Part shown: piece after piece, positions 25,866 through 35,200 of the stretch
Layout: each line of letters begins with the position of its first letter
How positions within the stretch are numbered: the stretch's first letter is position 1
Assembly: GCA_017413085.1 (NCBI GenBank)
Contig: JAFPVC010000043.1
Coordinates: forward strand, 1 to 64,000
From: Prevotella sp.
Lineage (GTDB): Bacteria; Bacteroidota; Bacteroidia; Bacteroidales; Bacteroidaceae
Length of the DNA: 64,000 nucleotides
Reading direction: 5' to 3'
The notes under the pieces: generated by a model
Database searches by the model: none
Seen by the model: only the letters and a program-made list of their open reading frames with translations
Told to the model about the DNA's origin: nothing
Position numbers and translations under genes: made by a program

Positions 25866-26585
25866 ATGAACATAGCAGTAATCATAGCCGGAGGAAACGG
25901 CAATCGAATGGGGCAGGACATACCGAAGCAGTTTATGCACATAGATGGAGCACCAATTATCATCCATACGATGGAATGTTTTCAAAAGCACCCTGACATT
26001 CATAAAATCGCAGTGGTGTGCCTGAGGGGATGGGAAACTGTGCTGCAAAGCTATGCCAATCAGTTCAACATTACAAAACTTAGTTGGATATTCCCAGGCG
26101 GCGATAGCGGCATGGAGTCTATACATAATGGTGTGTATGGACTGAAAGATGCTGGCTGCGACGATGACGACCTCGTCTTGATACATGATGCCGTGCGCCC
26201 GTTGCTGTCGCAGGAGATAATAAGCAGCAATATTGCCACATGCAAGTCTTATGGATATGCCATCACTGGCATTAAGTGCAGGGAGGCCATTCTTGAGAGC
26301 CATGACGGTTTTACGACAAAGACCAGCATTCCGCGCGATACGCTTATACGTACGCAGACGCCTCAGACTTTCAGACTGAAAAACATTATCAATGCACACG
26401 AGACGGCACGGAAGAAAGGGATAGTTGATTCCGTGGCAAGCTGCACCTTGGTAGCGGAACTGCATGAAGACATAGAGATGCACATCGTGCCAGGGTCTGA
26501 AAAGAATATAAAAGTGACCACTGTGGAAGATCTGGAGATATTAAAAGCTCTTATGCACACAACGAAAGACGACTGGCTGAAATGA
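25866..26585 (+). CDS. IspD/TarI-family cytidylyltransferase
   Basis: 239 aa. The N-terminal CTP-binding motif is AVIIAGGNGNRMGQDIPKQF (4-23); IHDAVRPLL and RTQTPQTFRL are the other conserved blocks. The family makes CDP-methylerythritol (IspD) or CDP-ribitol (TarI). Placement between two LicD genes and overlap with an epimerase gene by ATGA favours a CDP-polyol donor for surface-glycan decoration over isoprenoid synthesis, although dxr of the MEP pathway also lies in this window at 59.5 kb. The choice cannot be settled from sequence alone. Confidence 0.88.
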   Translation: MNIAVIIAGGNGNRMGQDIPKQFMHIDGAPIIIHTMECFQKHPDIHKIAVVCLRGWETVLQSYANQFNITKLSWIFPGGDSGMESIHNGVYGLKDAGCDDDDLVLIHDAVRPLLSQEIISSNIATCKSYGYAITGIKCREAILESHDGFTTKTSIPRDTLIRTQTPQTFRLKNIINAHETARKKGIVDSVASCTLVAELHEDIEMHIVPGSEKNIKVTTVEDLEILKALMHTTKDDWLK

Positions 26586-27598
26586 GTTACACAGATGACA
26601 TAAGGAACGCTGCTTCGCTAATGCTCCCCTGGGAGAAACTGGATGGATGCAAAATACTCATTGCCGGGGCGACTGGTTTGATAGGCAGTTGCCTGACAGA
26701 GGTGCTTATGGCCCGTAAGGACCGAAATTATCATGTTTCCGCCCTTGGCAGGAATGAGCACCGGATGTCGAGCCTGTTTGGCAAATATGCGGACGAACAG
26801 GGCTTCCAACTTTTACGGGGCGATGTGACAAAGCCGTTGGCTCTCGACGGTGACTACGACTATATCATACACGCTGCCAGCGGAGCAGCTCCTGTGGAAT
26901 TTATGAGTCATCCAGTCGAGGTTATGCAGGCAAACATCAACGGTGTGTCAAACCTGCTGGAGTATGGGTTGCAGCACAGGATGAGACGCTTGCTATATGT
27001 ATCCTCTGGCGAGGTGTACGGCGAGGGCGATGGACGTGTCTTCACTGAGGATTACAGTGGGTACGTAGATTGTTCCAGCCCACGCTCCTGTTACCCGTCT
27101 TCAAAGCGCGCGGCGGAAACTATCTGTGCCTGCTATGCTGCTGAATACGGGGCTGATGTGGTGATAGCGCGCCCGTGTCACACGTACGGTCCGAATTTCA
27201 CGGAGAATGACAATCGCGTATATGCTCAGTTTATTCGTAATGTATTGCACGGTGAGGATATCGTATTAAAGAGTTCGGGTGAGCAGATACGCTCATGGTG
27301 TTATGTGGTTGACTGTGTTTCTGCATTGCTGTACATTCTTCTAAAGGGGAAGAGAGGCGAGGCCTACAACATCGCCGATGCAGGCTCGAACAGGTCAATC
27401 AGGGAATTGGCAGAAATGATTGCGTCGACAGGACAGTGCAGAATAGTGTTTGACATACCGACGGACGCTGAAAAGCTTGGCTTTAACCCCGTAACGAAAT
27501 CGCTCTTCTCTACAGAAAAAATAGAGTCATTGGGATGGGTGCTAAAAGGAGACATGAGAGAGAAATTGGAGGCAACTATCCGTCATCTGCGAAAATAA
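26582..27598 (+). CDS. NAD-dependent epimerase/dehydratase (extended SDR)
   Basis: 338 aa. Glycine-rich GATGLIGSCL (about 29-38) and catalytic YPSSKRAAE (around 172) mark an extended SDR of the sugar-nucleotide epimerase/dehydratase class; SSGEVYGEG supplies the active-site serine region. It overlaps the IspD-like gene by 4 bp and precedes LicD by 7 bp, so it probably modifies the same sugar or polyol donor. The specific reaction is unknown. Confidence 0.88.
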   Translation: MSYTDDIRNAASLMLPWEKLDGCKILIAGATGLIGSCLTEVLMARKDRNYHVSALGRNEHRMSSLFGKYADEQGFQLLRGDVTKPLALDGDYDYIIHAASGAAPVEFMSHPVEVMQANINGVSNLLEYGLQHRMRRLLYVSSGEVYGEGDGRVFTEDYSGYVDCSSPRSCYPSSKRAAETICACYAAEYGADVVIARPCHTYGPNFTENDNRVYAQFIRNVLHGEDIVLKSSGEQIRSWCYVVDCVSALLYILLKGKRGEAYNIADAGSNRSIRELAEMIASTGQCRIVFDIPTDAEKLGFNPVTKSLFSTEKIESLGWVLKGDMREKLEATIRHLRK

Positions 27599-27605
27599 GT
27601 TTATT

Positions 27606-28490
27606 ATGACAGAAGATTTTTTACGCAAATTACAGGCAAAAACCATTGAGACATTGAAGTTTTCCATTGAGTTCTTCGAAAAGCATAACCTGAGGTATTA
27701 TGCATACGGAGGCACATGCCTTGGCACCGTGCGTCATCATGGAATGATACCGTGGGATGACGATGTAGACTTGGTTATGCCGCACGAAGACTATGAAAAA
27801 CTCATTTCGCTTCAGAAAGAAATCGACAGCAGCGGTGGCTTTCGCCTGCTTACGCCTGACACCCCTGGCTATTACGACCCGATATGTCGCATCACCAACA
27901 CCGACATCACTTTGTGGCGATACTATATGAATCCCATAGTGTTTGGAGCGCAGGTTGACATCTTCCCGCTTGACCGCACCGACGAAGATGATGCCACGCT
28001 GGAATACCTGCTAAAAGAATACCACAGGAAAACTGCAAGATACCAGCGTGCCAACCAGAAGTATCCGTGGGTAAGATTTAAGGAGAACATACAACACAGG
28101 CACTTGCGTGGCTTGCTGAGAAACATCAAATGGGCATTGTCGACGCATAACGTGAATAGATACAAAAGAGAACTTGAAGCCCTGAAGTCTACGTTGCATA
28201 AGCCAGACGGCCGGCGTTACGTAAGTTTCGGCTCATATATAAATGGAATGGAGACGTATCCGCTTGAATGGTTCAGTAGTTACATAGAAATGCCTTTTGC
28301 TGATTTTATGATACGCGTGCCGCAGGGGTATGACGGATACCTGAAGTATGTGTATGGCGACTACATGCAACTGCCACCCAAGGAGAAACAGAAGCCGGCA
28401 CACAGCGGTTACTATATGAACCTCAGCGAGGGACTCACTATCGATGAGGTGCGCCGCCGGCTGAAGCAGGGCGAGAAGTATGTGCTGTGA
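27606..28490 (+). CDS. LicD-family phosphotransferase, second copy
   Basis: 294 aa, the same length as the first copy, with RYYAYGGTCLGTVRHHGMIPWDDDVDLVMP and the same C-terminal block (YVYGDYMQLPP, NLSEGLTIDEVR). It is expected to transfer a phospho-substituent from a CDP donor to a surface glycan. It is the last gene of the cluster; no strong T-tailed terminator is seen, only a small TGCAAAC/GTTTGCA hairpin at about 28516-28533. Confidence 0.9.
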   Translation: MTEDFLRKLQAKTIETLKFSIEFFEKHNLRYYAYGGTCLGTVRHHGMIPWDDDVDLVMPHEDYEKLISLQKEIDSSGGFRLLTPDTPGYYDPICRITNTDITLWRYYMNPIVFGAQVDIFPLDRTDEDDATLEYLLKEYHRKTARYQRANQKYPWVRFKENIQHRHLRGLLRNIKWALSTHNVNRYKRELEALKSTLHKPDGRRYVSFGSYINGMETYPLEWFSSYIEMPFADFMIRVPQGYDGYLKYVYGDYMQLPPKEKQKPAHSGYYMNLSEGLTIDEVRRRLKQGEKYVL

Positions 28491-28575
28491 TTCCTCCGTA
28501 TGCTCACAGTACTGCAAACCGCAGTTTGCAAAAAACATGGAAATAAGCTGGGCAATGGATATTTAAAGGCAATAA

Positions 28576-28607
28576 TTTGTGGGAACGGAAATAAAGCAGT
28601 ACTTTTG
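28576..28607 (+). promoter_or_regulatory. Predicted aldolase promoter
   Basis: TTTG (28576-28579), a 20-bp spacer and TACTTTTG (28600-28607). Confidence 0.78.
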
Positions 28608-28663
28608 CGCCGAAAATTATACTGATTGACACTGTAAACACAATAAAAACACAAAAGAAAACT

Positions 28664-29665
28664 ATGGTAAATTACAAAGACCTCGGCCTTGTGAACACCC
28701 GTGAGATGTTCAAGCGTGCCGTTGCTGGCGGTTATGCAATCCCAGCTTTCAACTTCAACACAATGGAGCAGATGCAGGCTATCGTGCAGGCTGCCGTTGA
28801 GACAAAGTCTCCTGTCATCATGCAGGTTTCTAAGGGTGCCCGCAACTATGCCAACGGCACTATCCTCCGCAACCTCGCCAAGGGTGCTGTAGAGTATGCT
28901 AAGGAGCTCGGTTGCGAGAACCCAGAGATAGTTCTTCACCTTGACCACGGTGACACCTTCGAACTCTGCAAGGACTGCATCGATAACGGTTTCTCTTCAG
29001 TGATGATCGACGGTTCTTCACTGCCTTACGAAGAGAACGTAGCACTTGCCAAGAAGGTTGTTGAGTATGCTCATCAGTTCGACGTTACCGTTGAGGCTGA
29101 GCTCGGCGTTCTCGCTGGTGTAGAGGATGAGGTTGCTGCCGCTGAGTCACACTATACAAAGCCTGAGGAGGTTATCGACTTCGCTACACGCACAGGTTGC
29201 GACTCTCTCGCTATCTCTATCGGTACTTCTCACGGTGCACACAAGTTCACTCCAGAGCAGTGCACATTGGTGAACGGCGTGCTCGTTCCACCACCATTGG
29301 CATTCGACATCCTGCACGAGATTGAGAAGAAACTTCCTGGATTCCCAATCGTTCTCCACGGTTCTTCTTCTGTTCCAATGGAGGAGGTTAACACCATCAA
29401 CAAGTACGGCGGTAAGCTCGAGGCTGCCATCGGTATCCCTGAGGAGCAGCTCCGCGAGGCTTCTAAGTCTGCTGTATGTAAGATCAACATCGACTCTGAC
29501 TCACGTCTTGCCATGACCGCTGCTATCCGCAAGCACCTGGCTGAGCACCCTGGAGACTTCGACCCACGTCAGTATCTGAAGCCTGCTCGTGAGAACATGA
29601 AGAAGATGTACATCCACAAGATTGTGAATGTGCTTGGTTCTGACGGTAAGTTGGCTAAGTGCTAA
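28664..29665 (+). CDS. fba: Class II fructose-bisphosphate aldolase
   Basis: 333 aa. Zinc-site motif HLDHGD (about 93-98), AELG at about 146-149 and HGSSSVP near 241 are the class II metal and substrate elements. It splits fructose 1,6-bisphosphate in glycolysis and works in reverse in gluconeogenesis. Codon use is visibly biased (CTC/ATC/TTC, repeated GCT and GTT) compared with the polysaccharide genes before it, as expected for a highly expressed gene. A consensus promoter upstream and a strong terminator at 29687 make it a single-gene unit. Confidence 0.96.
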   Translation: MVNYKDLGLVNTREMFKRAVAGGYAIPAFNFNTMEQMQAIVQAAVETKSPVIMQVSKGARNYANGTILRNLAKGAVEYAKELGCENPEIVLHLDHGDTFELCKDCIDNGFSSVMIDGSSLPYEENVALAKKVVEYAHQFDVTVEAELGVLAGVEDEVAAAESHYTKPEEVIDFATRTGCDSLAISIGTSHGAHKFTPEQCTLVNGVLVPPPLAFDILHEIEKKLPGFPIVLHGSSSVPMEEVNTINKYGGKLEAAIGIPEEQLREASKSAVCKINIDSDSRLAMTAAIRKHLAEHPGDFDPRQYLKPARENMKKMYIHKIVNVLGSDGKLAKC

Positions 29666-29686
29666 TATCGTCATTATTAATATACA

Positions 29687-29738
29687 AGCCCAAAAGACGA
29701 GATGCCGTTACAGGCTACGCCTTTTGGGCTTTTTATTT
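29687..29738 (+). terminator. Intrinsic terminator of fba
   Basis: AGCCCAAAAG (29687-29696) pairs perfectly with CTTTTGGGCT (29721-29730), followed by a T-rich tract. Confidence 0.88.
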
Positions 29739-29766
29739 TATATAAAACCACACCTATTATATATAT

Positions 29767-29925
29767 ATGAGAAGATACATCCTAACACTCCTGCTAATAG
29801 CATGCACCGCCGTGACAACAATGGCACAAGGCAGCTACAACGAGAAAGTAGAGAAGCTTATCTAGTCTGGATATGCCGAAGAAATCTCTAAAGAATATAT
29901 TGAGAAAGCATAGAGATTAGCCTGA
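29767..29925 (+). pseudogene. Truncated secreted protein remnant
   Basis: ATG at 29767 opens a clear signal peptide (MRRYILTLLLIACTAVTTMA) followed by QGSYNEKVEKLI. A TAG at 29863 then stops it. The same frame continues as SGYAEEISKEYIEKA before another TAG at 29911 and TGA at 29923. The start looks like a small exported Bacteroidota protein whose body has been lost. A perfect terminator follows immediately. It could instead be translated as a 32-aa peptide. Confidence 0.55.
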
Positions 29926-29967
29926 AAATCCGTATTTTCTGAACTAAGAAAATACGGATTTTTCATT
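29925..29967 (+). terminator. Perfect 16-bp-stem terminator
   Basis: 29925-29940 (AAAATCCGTATTTTCT) pairs perfectly with 29947-29962 over a 6-nt loop, followed by Ts. The remaining 29968-30218 holds no recognisable gene. Confidence 0.85.
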
Positions 29968-30218
29968 TTTGCACTTTTCAGCCCCTCTGCCTCACCCTGC
30001 CATCTTTATGGCATATCAGTGTCCACCGACATCATTTTAACATGCCTACGAGCGACTTTTCTGAAAAATGGAGATTTAGAAAAATTCATTTTTTTCTTTA
30101 GCACATACACTGAAATGCCGCATGACAGCTGAATTTGAAACAAAAATCCCCCATTGGTGGAATTTTTTTTACCACTTTTTTGGAAGAAACTTGAACCGTC
30201 GGAATTGTGAAATAAAAG

Positions 30219-30226
30219 TAATTTTG
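30219..30226 (+). promoter_or_regulatory. -7 box of the pectin esterase operon
   Basis: TAATTTTG followed by CA, 68 bp before the start. No TTG sits at the normal distance (nearest is 25 bp away), so transcription may need an activator, as is common for polysaccharide loci. Confidence 0.5.
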
Positions 30227-30294
30227 CATCGTCACTCGACTTTAATCGCTTACCAAAGAACAAATCGCGATCAACAACTAAACAGTAATACATC

Positions 30295-32199
30295 ATGAAA
30301 AAAACTTTACTATTCTTATTAATGACTATCATTACAGTGCTCGGCAGTGCCAAGAAGGTGCATACCCTTGGCGACTCAACCATGGCACCATACGATGAGT
30401 CTGCCACCGTCACACGTGGATGGGGCATGTATTTTGGCAACTTCCTTACCAACGGATGGACATCCATTAACTATGCCAAGGGCGGACGCGACTCACGCGG
30501 AGGCTACAACGAACTCTGGCAGACGGCAAAGAACAACGTAGAGGCAGGCGACTACGTTATCATCACCTTCGGTCACAACGACGAGAAGAACCAGGGTATG
30601 GACGGTATGGAACTGCAGGCCTACTATCAGGGACTCGGACAGACATGGACAGAGACTCGTGGAACGATACCATCTACCACTTACAAAGAGTGGCTGGGCA
30701 AAATTGTTGACGAGGCAAAGGCTCTAGGAGCCATACCTATCGTGTGCTCACCCGTCTGCCGCAGTTATTTCACAGGCAGCACCATACGTCGCAACGGCCG
30801 TCATGACCTTGGTGACTCGTTCAGCATACTCACCTCTACAGGCATACTGGAGAAGCAGACCGTACCAACCACTGACCACTCTATGGACTATGCCTACCAC
30901 TCACAGAAGTTGGCTGAGGAGAAAGGCGTGTATTTCATAGACCTTACTACAGCCACCAAGGAACTCTATGAGAGCTACGGCACACAGGCAAAGTGCGAGG
31001 CACAGCTGTTTGACGGACAAGGCTCAACCCACTTCAATACCACCGGCGCGCTGCTCGTAGCGCGTGAGTGTGCCCGTCTGATGAAGGCGCAGGGCATACT
31101 CGCGGATGATATAGTGTTGCCTACAGACCTCTCCGTCTCTCCTGCCACCGGCGATATGGGTGAGGCATACAAGGGCCAGACGCTCACCAAGGAGTTTACC
31201 GTCAACGGCTTCGGCCTATCTCCAGAGGAAGGAACCGTTACAATCTCTGCCGGTGAGGGAATAGAGGTGTCTTTCGATAAGACGGAATGGAACACAGAAT
31301 TGACGGTTGATTACACCTCTTCCACTCTTATCAAGACATTCTATGCACGTGTCACGCTGACCAGTGATGGCGACTTCAGCAGCAAGGTGACCGTGTCACA
31401 GGGTGACAAGAGTATTGAGATACCCGTCACCGCCACGGCAGTGGTGCTTGAGGGAGGTGCGGAGGTTAAAGCCTACTGGCGCTTGGAGAGCAATGATGAC
31501 TGTGTGCTGACCGGTCCGGCCAATATCATCCCGGAGACATATAAGGGTATGCTGTTGCAGAGATATTCCAATCCGAATAAGAATACGGTGTGGCCTGACG
31601 GTACTGGCTATGATGCCACGCGAAAGATGCAGCGCAACCTCGTGAACAATCCTGTGGAGACAGTAAAGGACGGTGCCACGGTTACCGTCTATCGCTGGCC
31701 TGCCAATGAGATTGATGATGACCCGGAGCGATATATCGAGTTCGGCGTAAAGCCTAATGAGGGCAATGACCTGAAGATAAACAACATCTCGCTTTATATC
31801 TGCGGTTGTGGCGGCAACGGTATGTGCGCACACGTGTATTATTCTACAGATAATTTCGTAACCCGCACCACCATATACGAGGGAAAGAAAATGGTTGCCA
31901 ATAATCCCGTGTTTGTCCAGGCACAGCCAGTGTTGACGGTTAAGGACGGCGAGCAGTTGCTTGTGCGCATCTACCCTTGGTATAACGGCTCGGCTGATGA
32001 CAAGACTCTCTGCCTGAGCGATGTCACCATCAGTGGCATGGCAGTGGATGCGGAGACCACGGGAATCACAGTTCCTGCAGACAGTGAGACTCAGAAAAAA
32101 AAATACTATACGGTCAGCGGACGCCAGTTCGGCACTCCGCAGCCGGGAGTGAACATTGTCCGCATGAGTGATGGGACAGTGAGGAAAGTGATATTCTAA
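30295..32199 (+). CDS. Rhamnogalacturonan acetylesterase-like SGNH hydrolase (CE12 type) with C-terminal modules
   Basis: 634 aa secreted protein. The signal peptide covers about 1-19 (LLMTIITVLGSA). The SGNH catalytic blocks are visible: block I TLGDSTMAPY (about 24-33), block II YAKGGRDSRGGY, block III FGHNDEKN, and a late D-x-x-H as GQGSTHFNTTGA near 245. It removes acetyl groups from rhamnogalacturonan. Residues from about 275 onward are beta-sandwich modules. The C-terminus (GVNIVRMSDGTVRKVIF) is the shared tail. It is 56 bp upstream of the pectin methylesterase gene, so the two form one unit. Confidence 0.88.
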   Translation: MKKTLLFLLMTIITVLGSAKKVHTLGDSTMAPYDESATVTRGWGMYFGNFLTNGWTSINYAKGGRDSRGGYNELWQTAKNNVEAGDYVIITFGHNDEKNQGMDGMELQAYYQGLGQTWTETRGTIPSTTYKEWLGKIVDEAKALGAIPIVCSPVCRSYFTGSTIRRNGRHDLGDSFSILTSTGILEKQTVPTTDHSMDYAYHSQKLAEEKGVYFIDLTTATKELYESYGTQAKCEAQLFDGQGSTHFNTTGALLVARECARLMKAQGILADDIVLPTDLSVSPATGDMGEAYKGQTLTKEFTVNGFGLSPEEGTVTISAGEGIEVSFDKTEWNTELTVDYTSSTLIKTFYARVTLTSDGDFSSKVTVSQGDKSIEIPVTATAVVLEGGAEVKAYWRLESNDDCVLTGPANIIPETYKGMLLQRYSNPNKNTVWPDGTGYDATRKMQRNLVNNPVETVKDGATVTVYRWPANEIDDDPERYIEFGVKPNEGNDLKINNISLYICGCGGNGMCAHVYYSTDNFVTRTTIYEGKKMVANNPVFVQAQPVLTVKDGEQLLVRIYPWYNGSADDKTLCLSDVTISGMAVDAETTGITVPADSETQKKKYYTVSGRQFGTPQPGVNIVRMSDGTVRKVIF

Positions 32200-32212
32200 G
32201 CAGATAAATCAA

Positions 32213-32233
32213 CATTATATATATATATATATT
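32213..32233. repeat. TA dinucleotide microsatellite between the esterase genes
   Basis: About nine TA repeats in the 56-bp intergenic gap; a smaller tract lies at 29757-29768. It may vary in length. Confidence 0.8.
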
Positions 32234-32255
32234 AACAAACTTCAAACTAATCTTT

Positions 32256-35200
32256 ATGCAAACAAAAAGTTATCTTACGCGATTGCTTGTTGCTCTCATG
32301 ACCCTGCTGCCGTTAGCGGTGTCGGCTGACGAGACTGTGCAATTAGCCAAGTGGACGTTTGACACGGGCTACACCGTGGCAGACAACGTTTACACGCCAA
32401 ACAGCGATGACTGGGCGGCAATAGGTTGGAATGGTTTTGGAACACTTCCTACCATTCTTCCTAATGAGTGTGAGGGTACTCAGACTGACTACTACGTGTC
32501 AGCAAAGGGAACCCGTTTCTGGGGCATCCAGAACAATAACGGAGACAGGATATTGTCGCTGTATCAGGACATGGATCCCAACAACATCAGTGACTATACT
32601 GATGCCACCCAGCACAACCAATACTTTGAGATTGGTTTCCCTACCAAGGGCTACAAGAATGTGCACTTTATGTTCTCTTTCACCTGCGGTGACAACAAGG
32701 AGCGTGCGCTCGAGGCTGTGGTATCTACCGACGGCGGACGTACATGGAGCGATGCGGGTGCCTATAGCGGTGCCGCCAACTGGTGGATATACAGGACTAA
32801 CGATGTGACTCTCTCTGCTAATGACAAAGACAAGGTCATCGTGCGCTTGATAGCTCCCAATGACGAGACTGCACAGTGGCGTGTGAATGATATCAGTATT
32901 ACCGCTGATAAGGCTGAAGGTCCAGTGGCTGTCAGTGAGACTGGCTTCACCGCCACATGGGAACTGAAGTCGGCTACGATGGAGACTAACGCCGCTACGT
33001 CAGTAGAAGGTCTATTCTCTGTGGCCAACCTCTCATTAGGTGACAAAATCTCGGCAGCAGGCCTGCGCACTGACGGCACTGTGGTACGTCAGCAGTTCCA
33101 ACCTACAGAACAAGCTGCGGCAGGTGATGATAATGCTACCATAGTATTCACGCTGAAACCAAAGAAGGCACTGACGTTCACACCGAAGTCTTTGTCATTC
33201 AACGCAAGCCGCGTGGGCACCAACGGAGGTGCTTTTGACGTGGTGGTAACAAGCAATGGTGAGTCAAAGACAATAGCCAGTGGTGTTACTCCGCAGCTCG
33301 CCAAGGAAGATCCATACATATCTAACCATACATTCGACCTTAGCGGTATTCCAGCCACAGACGACATATTCACTGTGAAAATCTACATTTATAACCTTGC
33401 CAACAACAAGCAGTATGCCTTCAGCGACGTGGTAATAAGCGGCGATGTAGAGGGTACTATTGAGCCGACTCCTGTTTATACACTGAGCGTAGGTTCAGGT
33501 ATGACTGGTGCGGGTAAGGTGTCAACCAATCCTGCTGGAGCGGAGTTTGACGAGGGTACAATAATCACAGCCTCTGCCACGGAGAACTTCGGTTACCACT
33601 TCCAGAGTTGGACAGACGAGACAGGCGAGGTGGTATCAACCAGTAAGAACTACACTTTTGAGATTGCGGCAAACACTACGCTGACAGCTCAGTACACCAA
33701 GGCTAACGTATATGCGCTCAACCTCACCCGCACAGAGGGTGTGGCAGAGAACCTCGTGCAGTATCAGCCGGAGGGCAACTACGTTGACGGCGTACACTAT
33801 TATGAGGAAGGCACAGACGTTGTGCTCACCGCTGTCAACAACCGCATCATGACATTCACAGGATGGGACGGCGATGCCACAGGCACTGCGCAGAAGTGTG
33901 AGGTGAAGATGACTGGTGAGAAGAACGTTACAGCTAACTTCTCCGCGGTTGACTACATCGTGGGTTGGGACCTCTATTACGACCAGCCTGCCAAAGATCG
34001 CGCCGCCGACTACAAGGCTGACTCTGAGAACGCTGGTATGCTGTCTCTGCGCAAGGCTGACGGCACCACCAACGGATGGCTTACACGCGGCTCAAGCAAC
34101 GGACAGGAGAACGGCAAGTATGCCGCACGTATATGGAAGTTCCTCTCTGAGGAGTGGTACTATGAAATCTCTTTCTCTTCAAAGGGATATGAGAACCTCG
34201 TGATATCTTCTTGCATAGGCAGCGATTACAATACCTACTCTGAGAACAACGTAGAGTACTCTGTCGACGGTACTAACTTCACCAAGATTGGTACATTCGA
34301 TGTTCCTGCACGCGCATGGGACGGACCAAAGGAGTTTGCACTGCCTGAGGCTGCCAACGACCAGGACCGTGTATGGATACGCTGGATGCCTAACCGTGAG
34401 AGCAGCCTCGTAGGTGTGACAAGCGACTATGACGGTACATCTATTGCCGAGATATTCGTACTTGCCGACCAGAAGGAAGGTGCATCTCAAATGCCTGTAC
34501 TCGTGTCAAGCACACCTGCTGACGGCACCACCGGTGCTTCTGCTAATGGCTCTATCATACTGAACTTCGATGCCAAGGTCAAGGCTGGCACTGCAAAAGC
34601 TATCCTTAACGGTGAGGAAATCACACCGGTTATAGCAGGAAAGAGCGCTGTATTCAAGTATGCAGGTCTTGACTATGCTACGCAATATACCTTCCAGATG
34701 CCTAAGGGCGTACTTGTAAGCCGCAGCGGCGAGGAGGTTGAGGCTGTCAACATCACCTTCACCACCATGGAGCGCCAGCAGCCAGAGAAGCGCGTGTTCG
34801 ACGCCATCGTTGCACAGGACGGCACAGGCGATTACACCACGTTGCAGGCCGCCATCGACGCTGCACCTGAAGGTCGTGGCAAGGCATGGCTCATATTCGT
34901 GAAGAACGGTGAATATCGTGAGCACATAGACATTCCTGCAAAGAAGCCATTCATGCACATCATTGGTCAGCAGCGCGACAAGACCGTCATACTGAATGAC
35001 AACCTCAGCGGCGGCGAGACTGCAAAGAATGTAGGTATTGACCTCGGCGCTACCGTTACTGTTAAGGCTAACGATGTATTCTTCGAGAATATCACCCTTG
35101 AAAATGAGTACGGTCATGTGCAGCAGGCTGGTCCGCAGGCACTTGCTCTCAATACCGGCGGTGATCGTATCTGCCTTAACAACGTGGCTCTGCTCTCTTA

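Noticed and set aside
25866..26585. Annotation as housekeeping IspD
   Set aside because: Not excluded, but the LicD context makes a CDP-polyol enzyme at least as likely, so no gene symbol was given.
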